DNA of 64,000 bases, from positions 50,530,179-50,594,178 of the forward strand of contig JAKCOZ010000003.1 in assembly GCA_022605955.1 (NCBI GenBank). Direction: 5' to 3'. The translations under genes and the position numbers were made by a program. The notes under the pieces were generated by a model, which saw only the letters and a program-made list of their open reading frames with translations, was not told the DNA's origin and ran no database searches. This document shows positions 14,751 through 26,630 of this stretch, one piece after another (position 1 is the stretch's first letter; each line of letters begins with the position of its first letter). The DNA comes from Rallus limicola (lineage: Eukaryota > Chordata > Aves > Gruiformes > Rallidae).

Positions 14751-14822
14751 TTAATTCCCCAAAGTCTCAGCTCGGATTTCATTAAATATTTCAGCTGCTA
14801 AGATGTTGGCGTATATTGGATC
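14751..14822 (-). other. Candidate terminal coding exon (weak)
   Basis: On the minus strand a good splice acceptor, TTATTCTTTCAG, ends at about 14823. It is followed by 23 codons reading DPIYANILAAEIFNEIRAET and then LGN, before a TAA stop at 14751-14753. The minus strand carries an AATAAA about 220 bases further down (plus-strand tttatt near 14524). The peptide has the mixed charged/hydrophobic pattern of a helix, unlike the repetitive translations of most short frames here, but I do not recognise the protein. No convincing upstream exon was found, so this may be chance, a decayed exon, or the last exon of a gene whose body lies at higher coordinates. Confidence 0.15.
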
Positions 14823-15518
14823 CTGAAAGAATAACATGGAAGATAGTCTGGGGAAAGTCCTTGTCCCAGACAGGTTATCTTCAGCTGCTCTACTTGCCAG
14901 AATCAGATACAGCTTCAGAGCCATCACAATAATGAGTTTAATGGATAAGTAAACTTTTCCAATAGAACAGCTTTTTCCCTCTTGGTGTTGGGTACCCAGC
15001 TGCCACCTCTGTGTTACAATGAAGTTACTAAACAGCACCTGTCAGCACAGCACTCTGCTACACACATCACACTGAAATCCTTGTGAAATTGATATATAAC
15101 AAGAAAATATTGTTCTCAAGGTTGCTAGAGCAGTATGGAAGGTTTATTTTTTTTTCTGATGCTGAATTTATGCCATTTGTATAATTTCACATTTTGACAG
15201 CTGAATATGGAAATGTTAAAGAAATTCTGTTTCAAGGTAATTTTTTGACTACTCTTTTTTGTGTACATCCAATAGTTTTCATGTAACAGCTTGTCACTAC
15301 TACTGACTACTACATAGTCTTCTGGAAGAAATACTGTTTTGCTTTGGAACTTCAGAATGGTGAAAGGGCAAAACAGGAGGAACAAATGACATCCAAGCAA
15401 CTCTGTTTAAGATGAAGAGATAAAATGGACTGAAAAATTGTCAATCAACATGCAATTAGCATGTTCAGGTTTCAGGAAAATGCTAGGCACTAAGGACAAG
15501 CACTTTCAGCTAGGGTGG

Positions 15519-16547
15519 TGTGGTAATCTGACCCTGGCTGGAGGCCAGATGACCACCAAAGCCACTCTATCACTCCCCTTTTCAGCTGGACACAGGAGAA
15601 ATGTATATTGAAAGGCCTAGGAGTTGAGATAAGGACAGGGAGAGATCATTCTGCAATCAGTGTCATGGGCAGAACAGACTCAACACAGAATAAAGGAAAG
15701 AAAACTCTCTAATTTATTACACTGCATTGCGCACCCAGGGGAATGGGGGAATTGTTCTCCTCCTTGGCCAGGGAGGTAGCATTCCTCACACCCTCCCCCT
15801 GCTCCAGCTTGGGGTCCCACCCACAGGAGACAGTCATCACTGAACTTCTCCAACAGGACTCCTTTCCCATGGGGCTTCAGCTCTTCACCAGCTGCCCCAG
15901 TGTGGGTCGCTGCTATGAGATGCAGTCATAAATCATAGAATGACTCTTAGTCTCTCAGGCCCAGACTGCTCCAGCCTGGTCCTCCATGGGGCCGCAAGTC
16001 CAGCAATAAACGTGCTCTGGCGCGGATCTCTCTCTCTGATCTCTGTGTCTGTGTCTGTGTCTCTGCCTCTGTCTCTGTCTCTGTCCATGGGCTTGCTCCA
16101 GTGTGGGTCACAGCATCTTCTGTGTTTCCACTTGCTCCACCTGGGGTCTCTCCACAGGCTGCAGGTGGGGTCTTGGCCTTTTCCATGGGCTGTGGGGGGA
16201 CACCCGCTCCACCATGTGTTTCTCCACGGGCTGCAGAGGCATCTTTCTCTCCAGCACCTGGGGTGCCTCCTCCCCTTCTTCCCTGGCCTTGGTGTCTGCA
16301 CAGTTTCTTACATCTTCTTACTCCCTTCTCTGGTGGCAAGAAACAGCTGCTTGCATTATTTTACTTCTTAAATGTGATTCCCAGAGACGCTGTGCCTGTC
16401 GCTGATGGGCTCAGACTTCGTCAACAATGACTCCAGCCTTGAGCCAGTTGATGTTTGCACTGTCAGGCAGAGAGCTTCTAGATGCTTCTTGCAGAAGCCA
16501 CCCCTGCAGTCCCCCTCCTCCACCAGAACCACCTTCTTGTGTGTTCA
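15519..16547 (-). mobile_element. Solo LTR of an avian endogenous retrovirus (GC-rich family)
   Basis: About 1.03 kb in the same family as the LTRs at 26631 and 42121. It shares with the latter a block around aacagactcaacacaga and ctaatttattacactgc (plus strand). The plus strand opens tgtggtaatctgaccctggc; on the minus strand this is the 3' end. The minus strand has AATAAA at 15713-15718, about 190 bases from that end, a normal place for a retroviral polyadenylation signal. The middle consists of diverged copies of a motif like ctgctccagcgtggg with ctgcaggtgggg-type segments, plus a CT/GT-rich expansion at 16027. The 5' end (minus strand) is unsure: 16547 gives TG...CA ends without a target duplication, while ends at 15516 and 16570 would give near-duplicates taggg/tagtg. 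No internal proviral genes remain. The open frames of 100-143 codons here are by-products of GC-rich LTR sequence. Confidence 0.85.
16027..16086. repeat. CT/GTCT simple repeat inside the LTR
   Basis: Pyrimidine-rich run of CTCT, TGTGTC and TGTCTC units that interrupts the regular LTR sequence. It is absent from the related LTR at 42121, so it probably expanded after insertion. Confidence 0.9.
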
Positions 16548-18893
16548 TGACTTCAGACTTTGTCTAAACATAGTGTGTTACTTTCTGGCTCCTGTACTAC
16601 TTCCCAGGCAATTGCTTTTCTTCCACTTTTCTATCTTGACTCAATGCACTCCTCCTGGTGTAGTCCTGAGAATCAATGGTCAGGAGAACATGATTGTCTA
16701 TGACAAGAAAAATGTATCTGTTAGGTGCTTCTTGGTTGCTAAAGATTAAATATTGCTAATATTGTTCTAATAGGCATGGTTGTGTGGGATCAGTGGTTTA
16801 AAATAAAAAGCCCATGAGATATACAGGTACGGATACAAACAGCAAGAATTATATGGGCAAATCAGAGCTATTCCTGTGTGTATCTTTAGTGTATTTCTTC
16901 TTGGGTATGCATTGTTGGGCTTCTCTTTCATCAAGCTGCTTCTTGATGAAGAAGTGTTACTTGTGCTATTAAATCTGATAGCTTAATTTCAAGGTTTTGA
17001 AATGGGTGAGCAAAAAATCAAGCATGGTTGCATTTAAGGTATGTTGTTTGTTGTTTGATCAATGTAATGAAGTGGAAGCTAATCCAATTAGTGATAGTGA
17101 AGTTTTATTTTTAAACTGTCCCTGTTTAGCCTCCCAGTTTTTGTATAATGTATTTATAACAGAAGTGGAGAAACTTCAGGTTCAAGCTTGAAACATTTTA
17201 TGAGGTTTCACCTCATGATACTGTCAGTTTCTAAGGGAAGAAAAGTCTTTCTTCTATATTTTCCAGTTTTGCTGGTGCAAGCGTGTGGGTCACTGCTCCG
17301 TTTTGAGCTCACTGCAAAAATTGGTTTAGACCAACTGATTCTGAAAAGTTCTTTTGTTGAATATATTGGGAACTCCAGGGGCAAAAATAATCAATATTAC
17401 GTTTTTGCTGCTGTTTTGGTTTTTTTATTACTTTTTGCACATTTGTGCTTTTCTTTTTCACTCTTCCATCAGTGGTGCTACCTGTAAACCATGAGTCTTG
17501 GTCACTCTAAAGCTACACTGAGTGCTGTATTCTCCATTTGATAAATGGCCTGAAGCAGATGCTTACAGAAGAGGGCATGTATAAAACAATGCTTTCTCTA
17601 ATGTAGCCTCATAGCTTCTGGCATGGAGATATGCATTGCAAATTAAACTGGTGGTTTGAATTACAAATATCTACTTTGTTTTGGATTAATTCCAGAAATG
17701 CCCAAACAAGGAAAATAACAAATGAGTAGATTTTTTCCAATTCTAAGTATGAAAGCAGTCTCCACCTCTTGATAAGTAAAGAATTGTTGCTTTGCAGGCA
17801 CTACAAATGATGTCCTTTATATGTCATGAATATCCTTACACATAGTTTCAGTAAGGTATTATCCTCAGGAGAACACAGGCTTTTCCAATCAAAGTGAACA
17901 CAAACTATCAATCTTTTTTTTAATAGTAAAATGTTAGTTATGGTAGCGTTTCATGTGATCAGAACTTGGAATGCAATATGAGCAACAAGTTCTTTATATC
18001 TGCTGGATGAAAATAAAGTTACCTGTTATACTATACCTATTAAAATATGGAAATTCCTGAAGCTTATTATCTAGTATCTGAGTTCGTGCTAAATTTTCAG
18101 GACTTGTATTTAGAATACAATTAAACATGTACAGTTCTGAGCTTCATTGTACATATTTCTTCAGAAGACTTGCAAGAAAATAACCAAAATGGACTCAGGA
18201 TTAATAGCTTGGGGAAATAATCTGTATTCCAACCAGGTATGGTAACAACAATTACTGAGGCATGATGCCATAGCAGTATACCTTTGACATCTTGTCAATG
18301 GAACACAGGGTGATGTTTTTATATGTAGCCTAAAACAGTTCTTATAATGTGCTAAGGATGGGAGTCCTTGTAATGAATACTCACAGTTCTGTTTCTTTTC
18401 TTATGAATTTATTAGTACCAGGCTTAAAAAATGGTCTTAAAATACATGTATGTAGTAGAACTGTATATGTTCTCATTATTTATACAGCATTACGTGTCTT
18501 TGTAACTGCTTGCTTTGTCTGGACAAGTAACGTGGGGTATCTAAGTTTCATGATAAGCATGCCTGCCCCTTGTGTAAACATGATATTTAAATTGGAGATT
18601 TTAATGATCAACTTTAACAAAGAATTCAGATGGCTAACCCTGTAAGGAATCATAGGCTTCACTGCCTAATTTCCAAGTTCCCTTTGTAATATCACTAAGT
18701 CTCTCTCTCCCCCTCTCTCTGTTCCCTTCACCCAAATATTTACCAAAGAAACAGATTTTGAGGAGATTGAGTCCTTTGTCTTTACTGCTCTTGAATGAAA
18801 ACCAATTAGTTAGTCTTTGTGCCTTCTAGCTAATTTCTGTCAAGTATAAAACCAGAGAACAAGGAACTGGATAAGGTGTTTTACACATTTTTC
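16548..18893. other. Unique non-coding DNA
   Basis: AT-rich and without a recognised gene or repeat. A short perfect hairpin sits at 16927-16950. Confidence 0.55.
16927..16950. other. Perfect 9-bp hairpin
   Basis: ttcatcaag (16927-16935) and cttgatgaa (16942-16950) are perfect inverted copies with a 6-base loop. It lies in AT-rich DNA, has no polyadenylation or tRNA context, and may be chance. Confidence 0.6.
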
Positions 18894-18944
18894 GGGGGGG
18901 GGGGGGGGGGAGGGGGGGGAGGGGGAGGGGGAGGGGGACGGGGG
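18894..18944 (+). repeat. G-tract with A interruptions
   Basis: Fifty-one bases almost entirely G: a run of 17 G, then runs of about 8, 5, 5, 5 and 5 G separated mainly by single A. More than four runs of at least five G with one-base loops is an ideal intramolecular G-quadruplex layout on the plus strand. The surroundings are ordinary AT-rich DNA, so the tract is isolated and not part of a CpG island. Exact run lengths are prone to sequencing and assembly error. Confidence 0.95.
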
Positions 18945-20601
18945 CAGCAAACAACTTTTATTTGGCAGAATAAAGGATGTGGAGAACTGTGCAGAATTAG
19001 TCCCTGAAGCCAAATGATGTGATACCTATCTGAATTGTCTTATTATGTGACCAATCATTTACCTGTCTAGTTCTGTGCTAAAAACAAACAACTGCTCGCT
19101 CCTCCCTAAAACAGAATGAGAATACAGGTGCAGAAGGAAGAAAGAGGTAGGACTGCAACTAGTATATTTACACATAATAGCATTTGCTACTAAATTGGTT
19201 TTAGCTGTCTTGCTATCACTTTATATATCCAAGCTGGTTTAGTATACAAGATATTTATGTACTTCAACTACCTTATTTTTTAAAGGAAATGTTTAGCATT
19301 GTACTTCTGAAGGAGGGCCAAACTAAATGAAAACCAGGCTTGTTTTGCAAAAGTCCTCATTTATTTCTTCTGCATGTGAATATTGTAACCTTCCTCAGGC
19401 AGCTGGTAGTTAATGTCATGGTATAAATGAGGGATAGCAGCCCTGAATTTTAATGAATGCCTTAGCATCAGAGGTTTAAGTCTACTGATCTTCCTTTTCT
19501 TTATCCAAACTGACATTTGTCACACAAAAAAATGTAAGCTGTAGGGCATAGTTTTCCTGGGGGAGAGGATGTGGAATAAGAAACTTTCGTGTGGTTATGG
19601 TTTGTGATGATGGTTTTCTGCCACAGACACAGGCTCTGTCCCAGTTGGCTGCTGGCTGGTATGAGAGTTTTTCTGTGCCAGCAGGTGTGGATCACTAATT
19701 GCTGAAACCAACAGGAAACCTCCCAAATGAGTGGCAAGCCTATTTGTGTGAGAACCATTCAGAACAAGATAAATGTTAAGCTTCTATTTCTAAGCTGAAG
19801 TAAGTACTCAACAAGTATTATTTCTGTACTTTAAAAGCAATACACAGTGAGTGGCATCAAATCCCTTTCAGTGGGGGCAATAACTGTTGTTGTTTCCTCA
19901 CTGTTTTATCGTTGTATCTTTGCCTTGCTGTTGAGAGGCTGTTTAAGTGGAGCTACTTTCTTATTACTCACACTAAGTCCACATTTGTGTGATTTTGTGG
20001 ACAAGCTTCAATTTGACGTGGTTTTGTGCTCCTAATACTTCTCCAAGGAAGTACTATCAAAATCATACTTCTATTTCTTCCATAGTTCTTGTAAGTTAAG
20101 GATGAAGAAATCCTCAAAATAGTTTCTACTGCTTGAGAATTCTTTTTTATTCTTTTTTTTTTTCCCTGTAGAAAAGGCAAGAGTGAGCTCAGCAGTAGTG
20201 GAGAACATGTAACTCTTTGAGCATGTGCTCATTTACTTGCAATGTTGACTGCATTTTTTTGAGTGCTCTAACAAAATGCTGAGAAGGAAATCTGTCAGTC
20301 TATACTTCTACTGAAAACAATGAAAGATCTTACTTAAATAATAATAATATTATAATAAATAATAATTTCATACAGTAGGGCCTCCAGCCTGGTGTCAACT
20401 TAGTGCAACTTGTTGCATTCTCCTTTAAGAGTCAACCTGTAACAGATGCAAGCAATCAGACATTATAGAGTAGTGAAATAGCTGCTCTTGTAAAATCTAC
20501 AAAATGGAGTATAAAGATCCTGGGGTAAAAGCAAAGGCAGGTAAGGTAGAAATGTGTTGATTGGAGATAGTGTGGTTTTGTGTTTGATGAACTGTAATTA
20601 T
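18945..20601. other. Unique non-coding DNA
   Basis: No recognisable gene. It includes an AAT-rich run at 20336-20369. Confidence 0.55.
20336..20369. repeat. AAT-rich microsatellite
   Basis: Imperfect run of AAT, TAT and AATA units immediately upstream of a stretch leading to the CR1 fragment at 20602. Confidence 0.85.
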
Positions 20602-20748
20602 GTTGCCCAGAGAGGTGGTGATGTCAAATCCTTGGAGGTAAGCTTGGTAAGCTCTGAATAACCTAGTTAAAGGTGTCCCTGCTTACTGCAGGGTGGTTAG
20701 GCCTTCAAAGGTACCTTCCAACCTAACTTGTTCTGGAGTTCTATTCAA
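20602..20748 (+). mobile_element. CR1 LINE, 3' end fragment
   Basis: Starts gttgcccagagaggtggtg, the standard CR1 3' region, and runs through a diverged section to ggtaccttccaacctaactt and a decayed terminal repeat (gttctattc). Only the last ~150 bp are present, the usual outcome of 5' truncation in CR1 retroposition. Many substitutions suggest an old copy. Confidence 0.85.
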
Positions 20749-22686
20749 TTGTGTACAGATATGGTCACTCTGGTAGGGTGGGAAGGTGTGGGGATTTCCC
20801 TTTTCATTAAGAGATCTCTGTGGTAGCTAAGTTAGCCTTACTAACCTGAGGTAACAGAAGCAGGTGAATGTCTCTTTTATTCCTAAAAAAATTTATAGCC
20901 TATATGAAAATTTTTCCTATATCTCTATTTTGGGGTTTATATGTGTTATTGAGGAGTTTATGTAATCTATGGGGTGTTTTTTTGAGGTTTTTTTTTGTGG
21001 GTTTTTTTCTGTAATATAAAATAATTCTTTTAAATTAAGAAGTTTCAGCATAGCCAGGGCTAGTCTGGAATAGGTTTTCAATTTAATGACATTGAGATGA
21101 CTTTCAACAGTTGTATAAAACCTGTGGCTCTACCTCTTCTTGCATCCTTTTTTTTTTCTCTGTCTTCTCATTAAATTTTTCATGCTTCAAATGTGGGCTT
21201 GCTAGCCTGTTGATTGCAGGCCTTATTTGCTTACTCAGTGTTTGATGCCTGAGGCACTGTAGTGTTTCTGTATCCATTAGATCAAGAGTATTAAATATTG
21301 CCTATGAATACTGATTGGAAATATGCAGTGTTAAGTGCTCTCTTGACTTTTACTAAATCTGCACTACTGTTCCTGAATATTCACTGTGGAAAATATGCCA
21401 GTCTCTTGCTGTTTTCTTCAGCTTTTTGCCTTTGATTTAACTGTATGTTTTGTTACATTTGAAGAAAGTGTTCTGTGTTGATATCCTTGCCAGGGCTGTT
21501 TGTTTCCAAAGCATGTGGAAAGATACATTGTTGGAGAATTTACAAAATTAAAAAGTGACACAAGACTTTTTGGTAACTTAACTGTAGTGCAAACTCATTT
21601 TGGCTACAGTTATTTTAAAATGTTAATAAATAAGGATATGAAGCTTGCAAAGGGTGTGTTCTACTTTTTTTTTTTTTTTTTTTAAAAATCCAACCAACAA
21701 TTACATGGCTGGTCAATAGGAGTAGTGAGAGTGACTTTTTTTTTTTAAATTTTTTTGTTGACCAGAATATATGTCTGGAAACAAAGTAGGTCATGGGTGG
21801 ATATTGCTGTTTCTTCTGGAATTGACAGTGTTCTACCAGAGAAAAAAAATGGTAACTAGTTTTAAAGGTAATGGTGGAGGAAGCAATTGAACACAGGGAG
21901 GAGGGAAAAAACCATGTTAGTTTCCAGGAAGCTAATAATCAAAGCAGTAACAAAGTGTACAGCATAAACACTAATTGGGGGTGGGGACTAGAAGTCTATT
22001 CTAACATACAGACTTCAGAAAGTCATTGCTAACATTTTAGCTTTCTTGAGGGGTGGTTTAAGTACATCAATGGGAAGCATTTGAGGTTTTGGAAAAGCCA
22101 GTAAAGAGGAGAATGGCATCAATTCAGACTCTTTTATCCTCAATATGAGGAAATCATCTTTCAGCCAATCTTTCCTGAGAAAAAGGTGGATGCACTAAAC
22201 TGTCTGAAATCAGAAGTTTCCAACTTGGAAGAGGAATGCTATTGATCCGGAGAATGAAGCTACGGTTGTATAGCTAACTATTAAAGAGCATTCCTTCTTG
22301 TTATCTGTTGTCCTATATAATTTCCAAGTTGTTTTCTCACTGACTGGCTTGTTGCAGAGTGCGCTCTTGATAGAGGTGTCTGGCTGCAAATGATTCACCT
22401 GTATTAGAAAATGGGTTGCAAGAGAATGAAAAGTTTTGCAACTGACGGTAAAATGAGATTTGTTTGCCATGGCTACCTCCTGCACAAGATGGTAAGAATA
22501 TTTTTATGTTCTGCTAGTGATAGTAGGTGAGGAAAAATAGTATTCTGAAACAAACAGTATTGAATAATGCAAAATTAGTTGAGAATGAACCACACAAATG
22601 TGTTTTGCCATGGCACTTTAATTTTGGCTTTAATTCTTGATGCATATTTATGAGAAACTTGTCCTTATAAATTTAACGCCATTCAA
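20749..22686. other. Unique non-coding DNA
   Basis: No recognisable gene. It holds several T-rich tracts, including about 19 T at 21665-21683 and short T runs near 20985 and 21745. Confidence 0.55.
21665..21683. repeat. Poly-T tract
   Basis: About 19 consecutive T followed by AAAAA. No retroposed gene body or target duplication is visible next to it. Confidence 0.9.
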
Positions 22687-22851
22687 GCAGCTGCTTGGGA
22701 GGTTGTGGAGTCTCCCTCTCTGGAGATATTTAAGACCTGTCAGGACACCTGTCTGTGTGACCTGTCCTAGGGAACTTGATTTGGCAGGGAGGTTGGACCA
22801 ATGGTCTCTTGAGGTCCCTTCCAACCCCTAAAGTTCTGTAATTCTGTGATT
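22687..22851 (+). mobile_element. CR1 LINE, 3' end fragment
   Basis: Contains the CR1 3' signature in order: ctgcttgggaggttgtggag, a tctctggagatatttaa-like segment, ttggaccaatggtctcttga, ggtcccttccaacccctaa, and terminal ATTCTGTGAT repeats. About 165 bp; 5'-truncated. It belongs to the same subfamily type as the insertion at 26875, judging by the shared attctgtg tail and aacccctaa. Confidence 0.95.
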
Positions 22852-25800
22852 TCTAAAAGACTGAAGTTGACAAACTATCACATGTTGAAAAACTGGATAT
22901 TTTGTAACATTTGGACATTTAAAAAATTGTGACAACTTAGCATCTTATGTGGGATATAGTATGAATCTTTTGCAAACAAGTGCAAAATACCTGAAGTTTT
23001 TCTCTTTGGTTAAACAAATGTTGCATCCTCTTAAGACTCCTCAAAGGAATAATTTATGAGAATAAAATACATTCATGTTCCTCTGCCCTTCTGAACCAGG
23101 TTATTTGTAATTTCTCTCTTTCTTTCCTGCTCAGGAAGAAGACTTGCTGCTTCTTGGCTTTCTTCTCCTGCAATTTTGGGCTGAAATATGTTTCTTAATA
23201 ATTGCAATATACTAAGCTTTTTATAACCTCAGTGGTAATGGTGTATAAAAGAGCTTTGGATAGAGACAAAACCATTAAAATAAGGATAAATTAGCTGTTC
23301 CATGAGCAAGCATCTATTTTTCAAATAAGAAGTGCAGAAGGTGAAGGAAAATCTTTAAAAATGCCACAGATTTATTAGCTCTCCCCCTGCCTAATAAATA
23401 TGAAAGTAGCCTTCCTGGTATTTCTGAATAGTAAGAATTGTCCAGATCAAGCTGTAAGTTTTTGACTGAAAACTTTAAAATTTTTTTGCATTTCTCCATA
23501 TCCAGAACATGAATGTTAATCTTAATCAAAACAAAAATAAATTTGTTTCTTTCTATTTATTCTTTTTTATCCTTCTCATTTATCCCTTGTGGTTTTTTTT
23601 TTTAATTGTGACCTTAAAGAAAAACAAACAACAAATAAAACCCCACAAACATAAGTGGATAGAGAAGGAACAACAGAACTACAGAATCAAATCTCCTGCA
23701 TAACTTCCAGTCTTGAAAAGACTGAAAACCCATAGCAGGTGTAATGTGGCAACCCCAAGCCGAGCAGCCACAGAGCCCTGGTGACTAAGAGTTAGTAGGA
23801 GCTTTGTGCTTTCTTGCTGTCATTGCAGACTTGCTAATTTGAGGAACCCTGGAGTCTTTGTTTTTCTCTGTTTTGTTAGTAAATGCTTACTGTGATGAAA
23901 ATTTGTTATGGGAGAGCTTGAATTTTTTGGGGAAAAAATTCTGAGGATACTTCCTGTTGTATGCATCTAGGATGTTCATGGGATTGAAAGAGATGCGCTT
24001 TCTCATTTAGTCCTTCTGACAATTCGCTAACAAATTTCGTGAATATTTGATTAATTAATTGTTGCATAGGGATAATTCTGCTTTAGCATGGCTGGCTTGG
24101 TTATTCTCTTGATAGAAACTTAATCAAGTCAAGAATAGAGATACACCAGACACTATATTTTCATTATAAAACATAGTGTTTGTCCAGCTGTTAGGATGAA
24201 CTCCCTGCCAGTGTTTTTTGGCCTAGATTTTTATTAATTTAATGTAATTGTAATATTTTTTAAAGGGTCTCATTTTTTTCACTTGCTATATGAAGGTGAA
24301 ATAACATTACAATGAACAATGCATATTAATCTCTGTAAGCATGCTTGCTTACAGACCATACAAACAATCATCAAGGTTGGAAAAGACCTTCCAGTACTTC
24401 TACAAATTCACTTTGTAGCCTAATAAACACCTTTTTGCATGTGAACTGCTCTGTTGTTAAGTGAAAAAGAAATATTCTCTAAGGAATGTGAATAAATAAA
24501 GGAATAATATAAGGAAAATAAAAGGAAGAAAGTGTTGTGTCTGCTTCTAATGAGGACTGTATGTTGGAATTTGTTTATAAAGAGTAATGATTCATTCCTC
24601 CTTAGTCCCAAAATAAGTATGTAATTAGGATTATTCTTCTATGTGGGATTTAATACCAATTCTCAACACACTTCTTGAAGAAAAATTGTAAGATCTTGCA
24701 GAAATGCCTCTTACAGCAGCTATCCCTGGCTCCTAACCTAAGATGAGGAAGAAGGTATGCTCTAGGTGAAACAACATACAGAAGCAGAACAGACCATAGC
24801 TCTGTTTCTGATAATTTTCTGTAGGGTAATATGCCAGAAATCACTAAGAAAATTAAAGCTCCCTGTGCAACCTAATGTGCTGTCAAATCTAAACTTTTAA
24901 TGAGCTCCCTTGCCTTTAGACTGAGGGGATCTGAAGAAGGCTACAAATGCCCTCCCTTGGATCCAGCTACACCAGCTGAAGACAGACAGACCTGCTGTAT
25001 TGCTCATCATCTTGTCTCCAGTACAGACCTACAAGGCAGCTGCTGAAAGATTGGAAAACTTGTTCTTATATTGCTTCAGGCAAAGTCAGCTGGGCAAGAT
25101 TAAGCACCTGATGAAAGTGGTTTGAGTTATCTTAATTTGCCTGAATTGTGTGAATGGCTCATAACACATCCCTATTGCTGGCAAAGCCTTTGGGATGTTG
25201 TCTTAAATGAATGGCAAAAGTAGTTAAGGGACAGGTCCTGCTTCCAGTTAGTACTGATATTTACTAAGCTGGATGTATATTCACTAACTTTTTATCAACA
25301 ATTAACATTTTTTTAGGTTTATTCCATTTTTGATCTATGCAGTGCTTGTATCTGGAGAGTGTAGAGTATAATTTATGCTTACACATCCCATTTTTGGAGT
25401 CTGCTTCAAGGTCCCTTTTGGACAAAAAAGGATTAAAAACCAAGTTGAGACAAGAGGCAATAATAGCAAGCAGACATTAACTTCTACTACATTGCATAAA
25501 TTTCATATTCTTGCTTATCCATTCTCCATCCAGTTCCTTTTCTTTTCTTTTGCTTCTAAGGTATTGATCCTGTGCTGACTTCAGCTGTATACCTCAGATG
25601 TTCACATTTTCAAACTGTATTTGAATGTAGTAGCCAGCTTCATGTCTATGAAACATGAACTCTTACTGCATTAGTGTTTTTGCACTTCAGCCTTGTTTAC
25701 AAGAGTGGCACACTGCCTTTGATGGCTTGTGTTGTTCAGCATAGTCTCTTTCGAACTTGGCCAAGCAGATTGTGTAGAATTGTTCCTGACTGTTTCATCT

Positions 25801-26630
25801 TCCTCTCAGAAATGTGACAGAGCCTTGGGAAATTAAGGAAGGGCCAGGAGAAAACTCTTTAAAAAGGTTATTAACACATAAAATGTACTCCTTAAGGTAG
25901 TGTCTTTCACTGGACTGTTTAGGGTATGTATTTTCTTTGCAAATTCTCTTAAGCATTTTCCAGAGCAGTCAATACTAGAAGATGCAACTATTTTTGCAGG
26001 GTTTTCAACATATGTTTGCAAGCAACAAGCACTTAATGCTGCTTAAATTGCTAATTAACCCATGTGTCATTCTTTCTGAAGTGACAAGGAAAAAGATACC
26101 GCTTCAGGGGACCCATTTCTGACAATCACTACCAGGAATGAATTAGTCTATTAACAACAGACAGCTGTCTTTATGCAACCTCATAAGTCTGTAGGTGAGT
26201 GAAGAAATAACCAGAACTCATGTACTTTATGCCTCAAGATAGGAATCAACATACTTTATGAACTCGGTAGCCCTTAGGAAATGCTCCATTGTGTGTAGCA
26301 GCCACTTTCTTGGTACAAAAGTGGTGGTATTTTCAAAAAATGTTTTCCTTCTGGGTTGTTTTAAGCATTGTTACTAGAACTTGAACAAAAATAAATAATG
26401 AAAGCCAATTAAGAGCTTGTTTTATTGGGGAGAGACAGAGTGAACCTTCTTTGCCTTTAAAAAAAGGAATGAAGAAAGCTGTCACTTTTTGTGCTTTTAG
26501 AGCAGAGCGGGGTGGAGGTAAACACAGTTCTTCCCCAGGATAGAAAGGAAGGCCTTGTGATCCGAAGTGGGTACTTGAAGTGACAAACCATTATAATAGT
26601 GCTGCACCAGTTCTTTTCTGTCATGAGGAG
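22852..26630. other. Unique non-coding DNA
   Basis: AT-rich, with no gene. It includes the short minus-strand CR1 tail at 24363. At 23104-23230 a strong splice-acceptor-like pyrimidine tract (ctttctttcctgctcag) precedes 26 open codons and a stop. That is not enough to call an exon. Confidence 0.5.
24363..24405 (-). mobile_element. CR1 LINE, short 3' end remnant
   Basis: aatcatcaaggttggaaaag and gaccttccag match the reverse complement of the CR1 3' end (tail on the left, element body to the right). Only about 40 bp are recognisable. Short but characteristic. Confidence 0.6.

Larger units (their letters stand above)
9444..15518. other. Unique non-coding DNA
   Basis: AT-rich and without a recognised gene. 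It holds a 9-base C run near 12362, an exact 18-bp tandem duplication at 13326, and a weak candidate terminal exon on the minus strand at 14751-14822. The segment gaggccagaaggacactg near 13487 faintly resembles the 3' end of an ancient CR1, too short to call. Confidence 0.6.

Noticed and set aside
15933..16430. Open frames of 100-143 codons on both strands, some Arg/Asp/Thr-rich
   Set aside because: They are produced by the LTR and its CT/GTCT simple repeat; the low-complexity translation follows from the repeat.
23104..23230. Strong acceptor-like tract followed by 26 open codons
   Set aside because: The translation is Leu/Ile-rich low complexity, with no partner exon; splice-like tracts are expected by chance in T-rich DNA.
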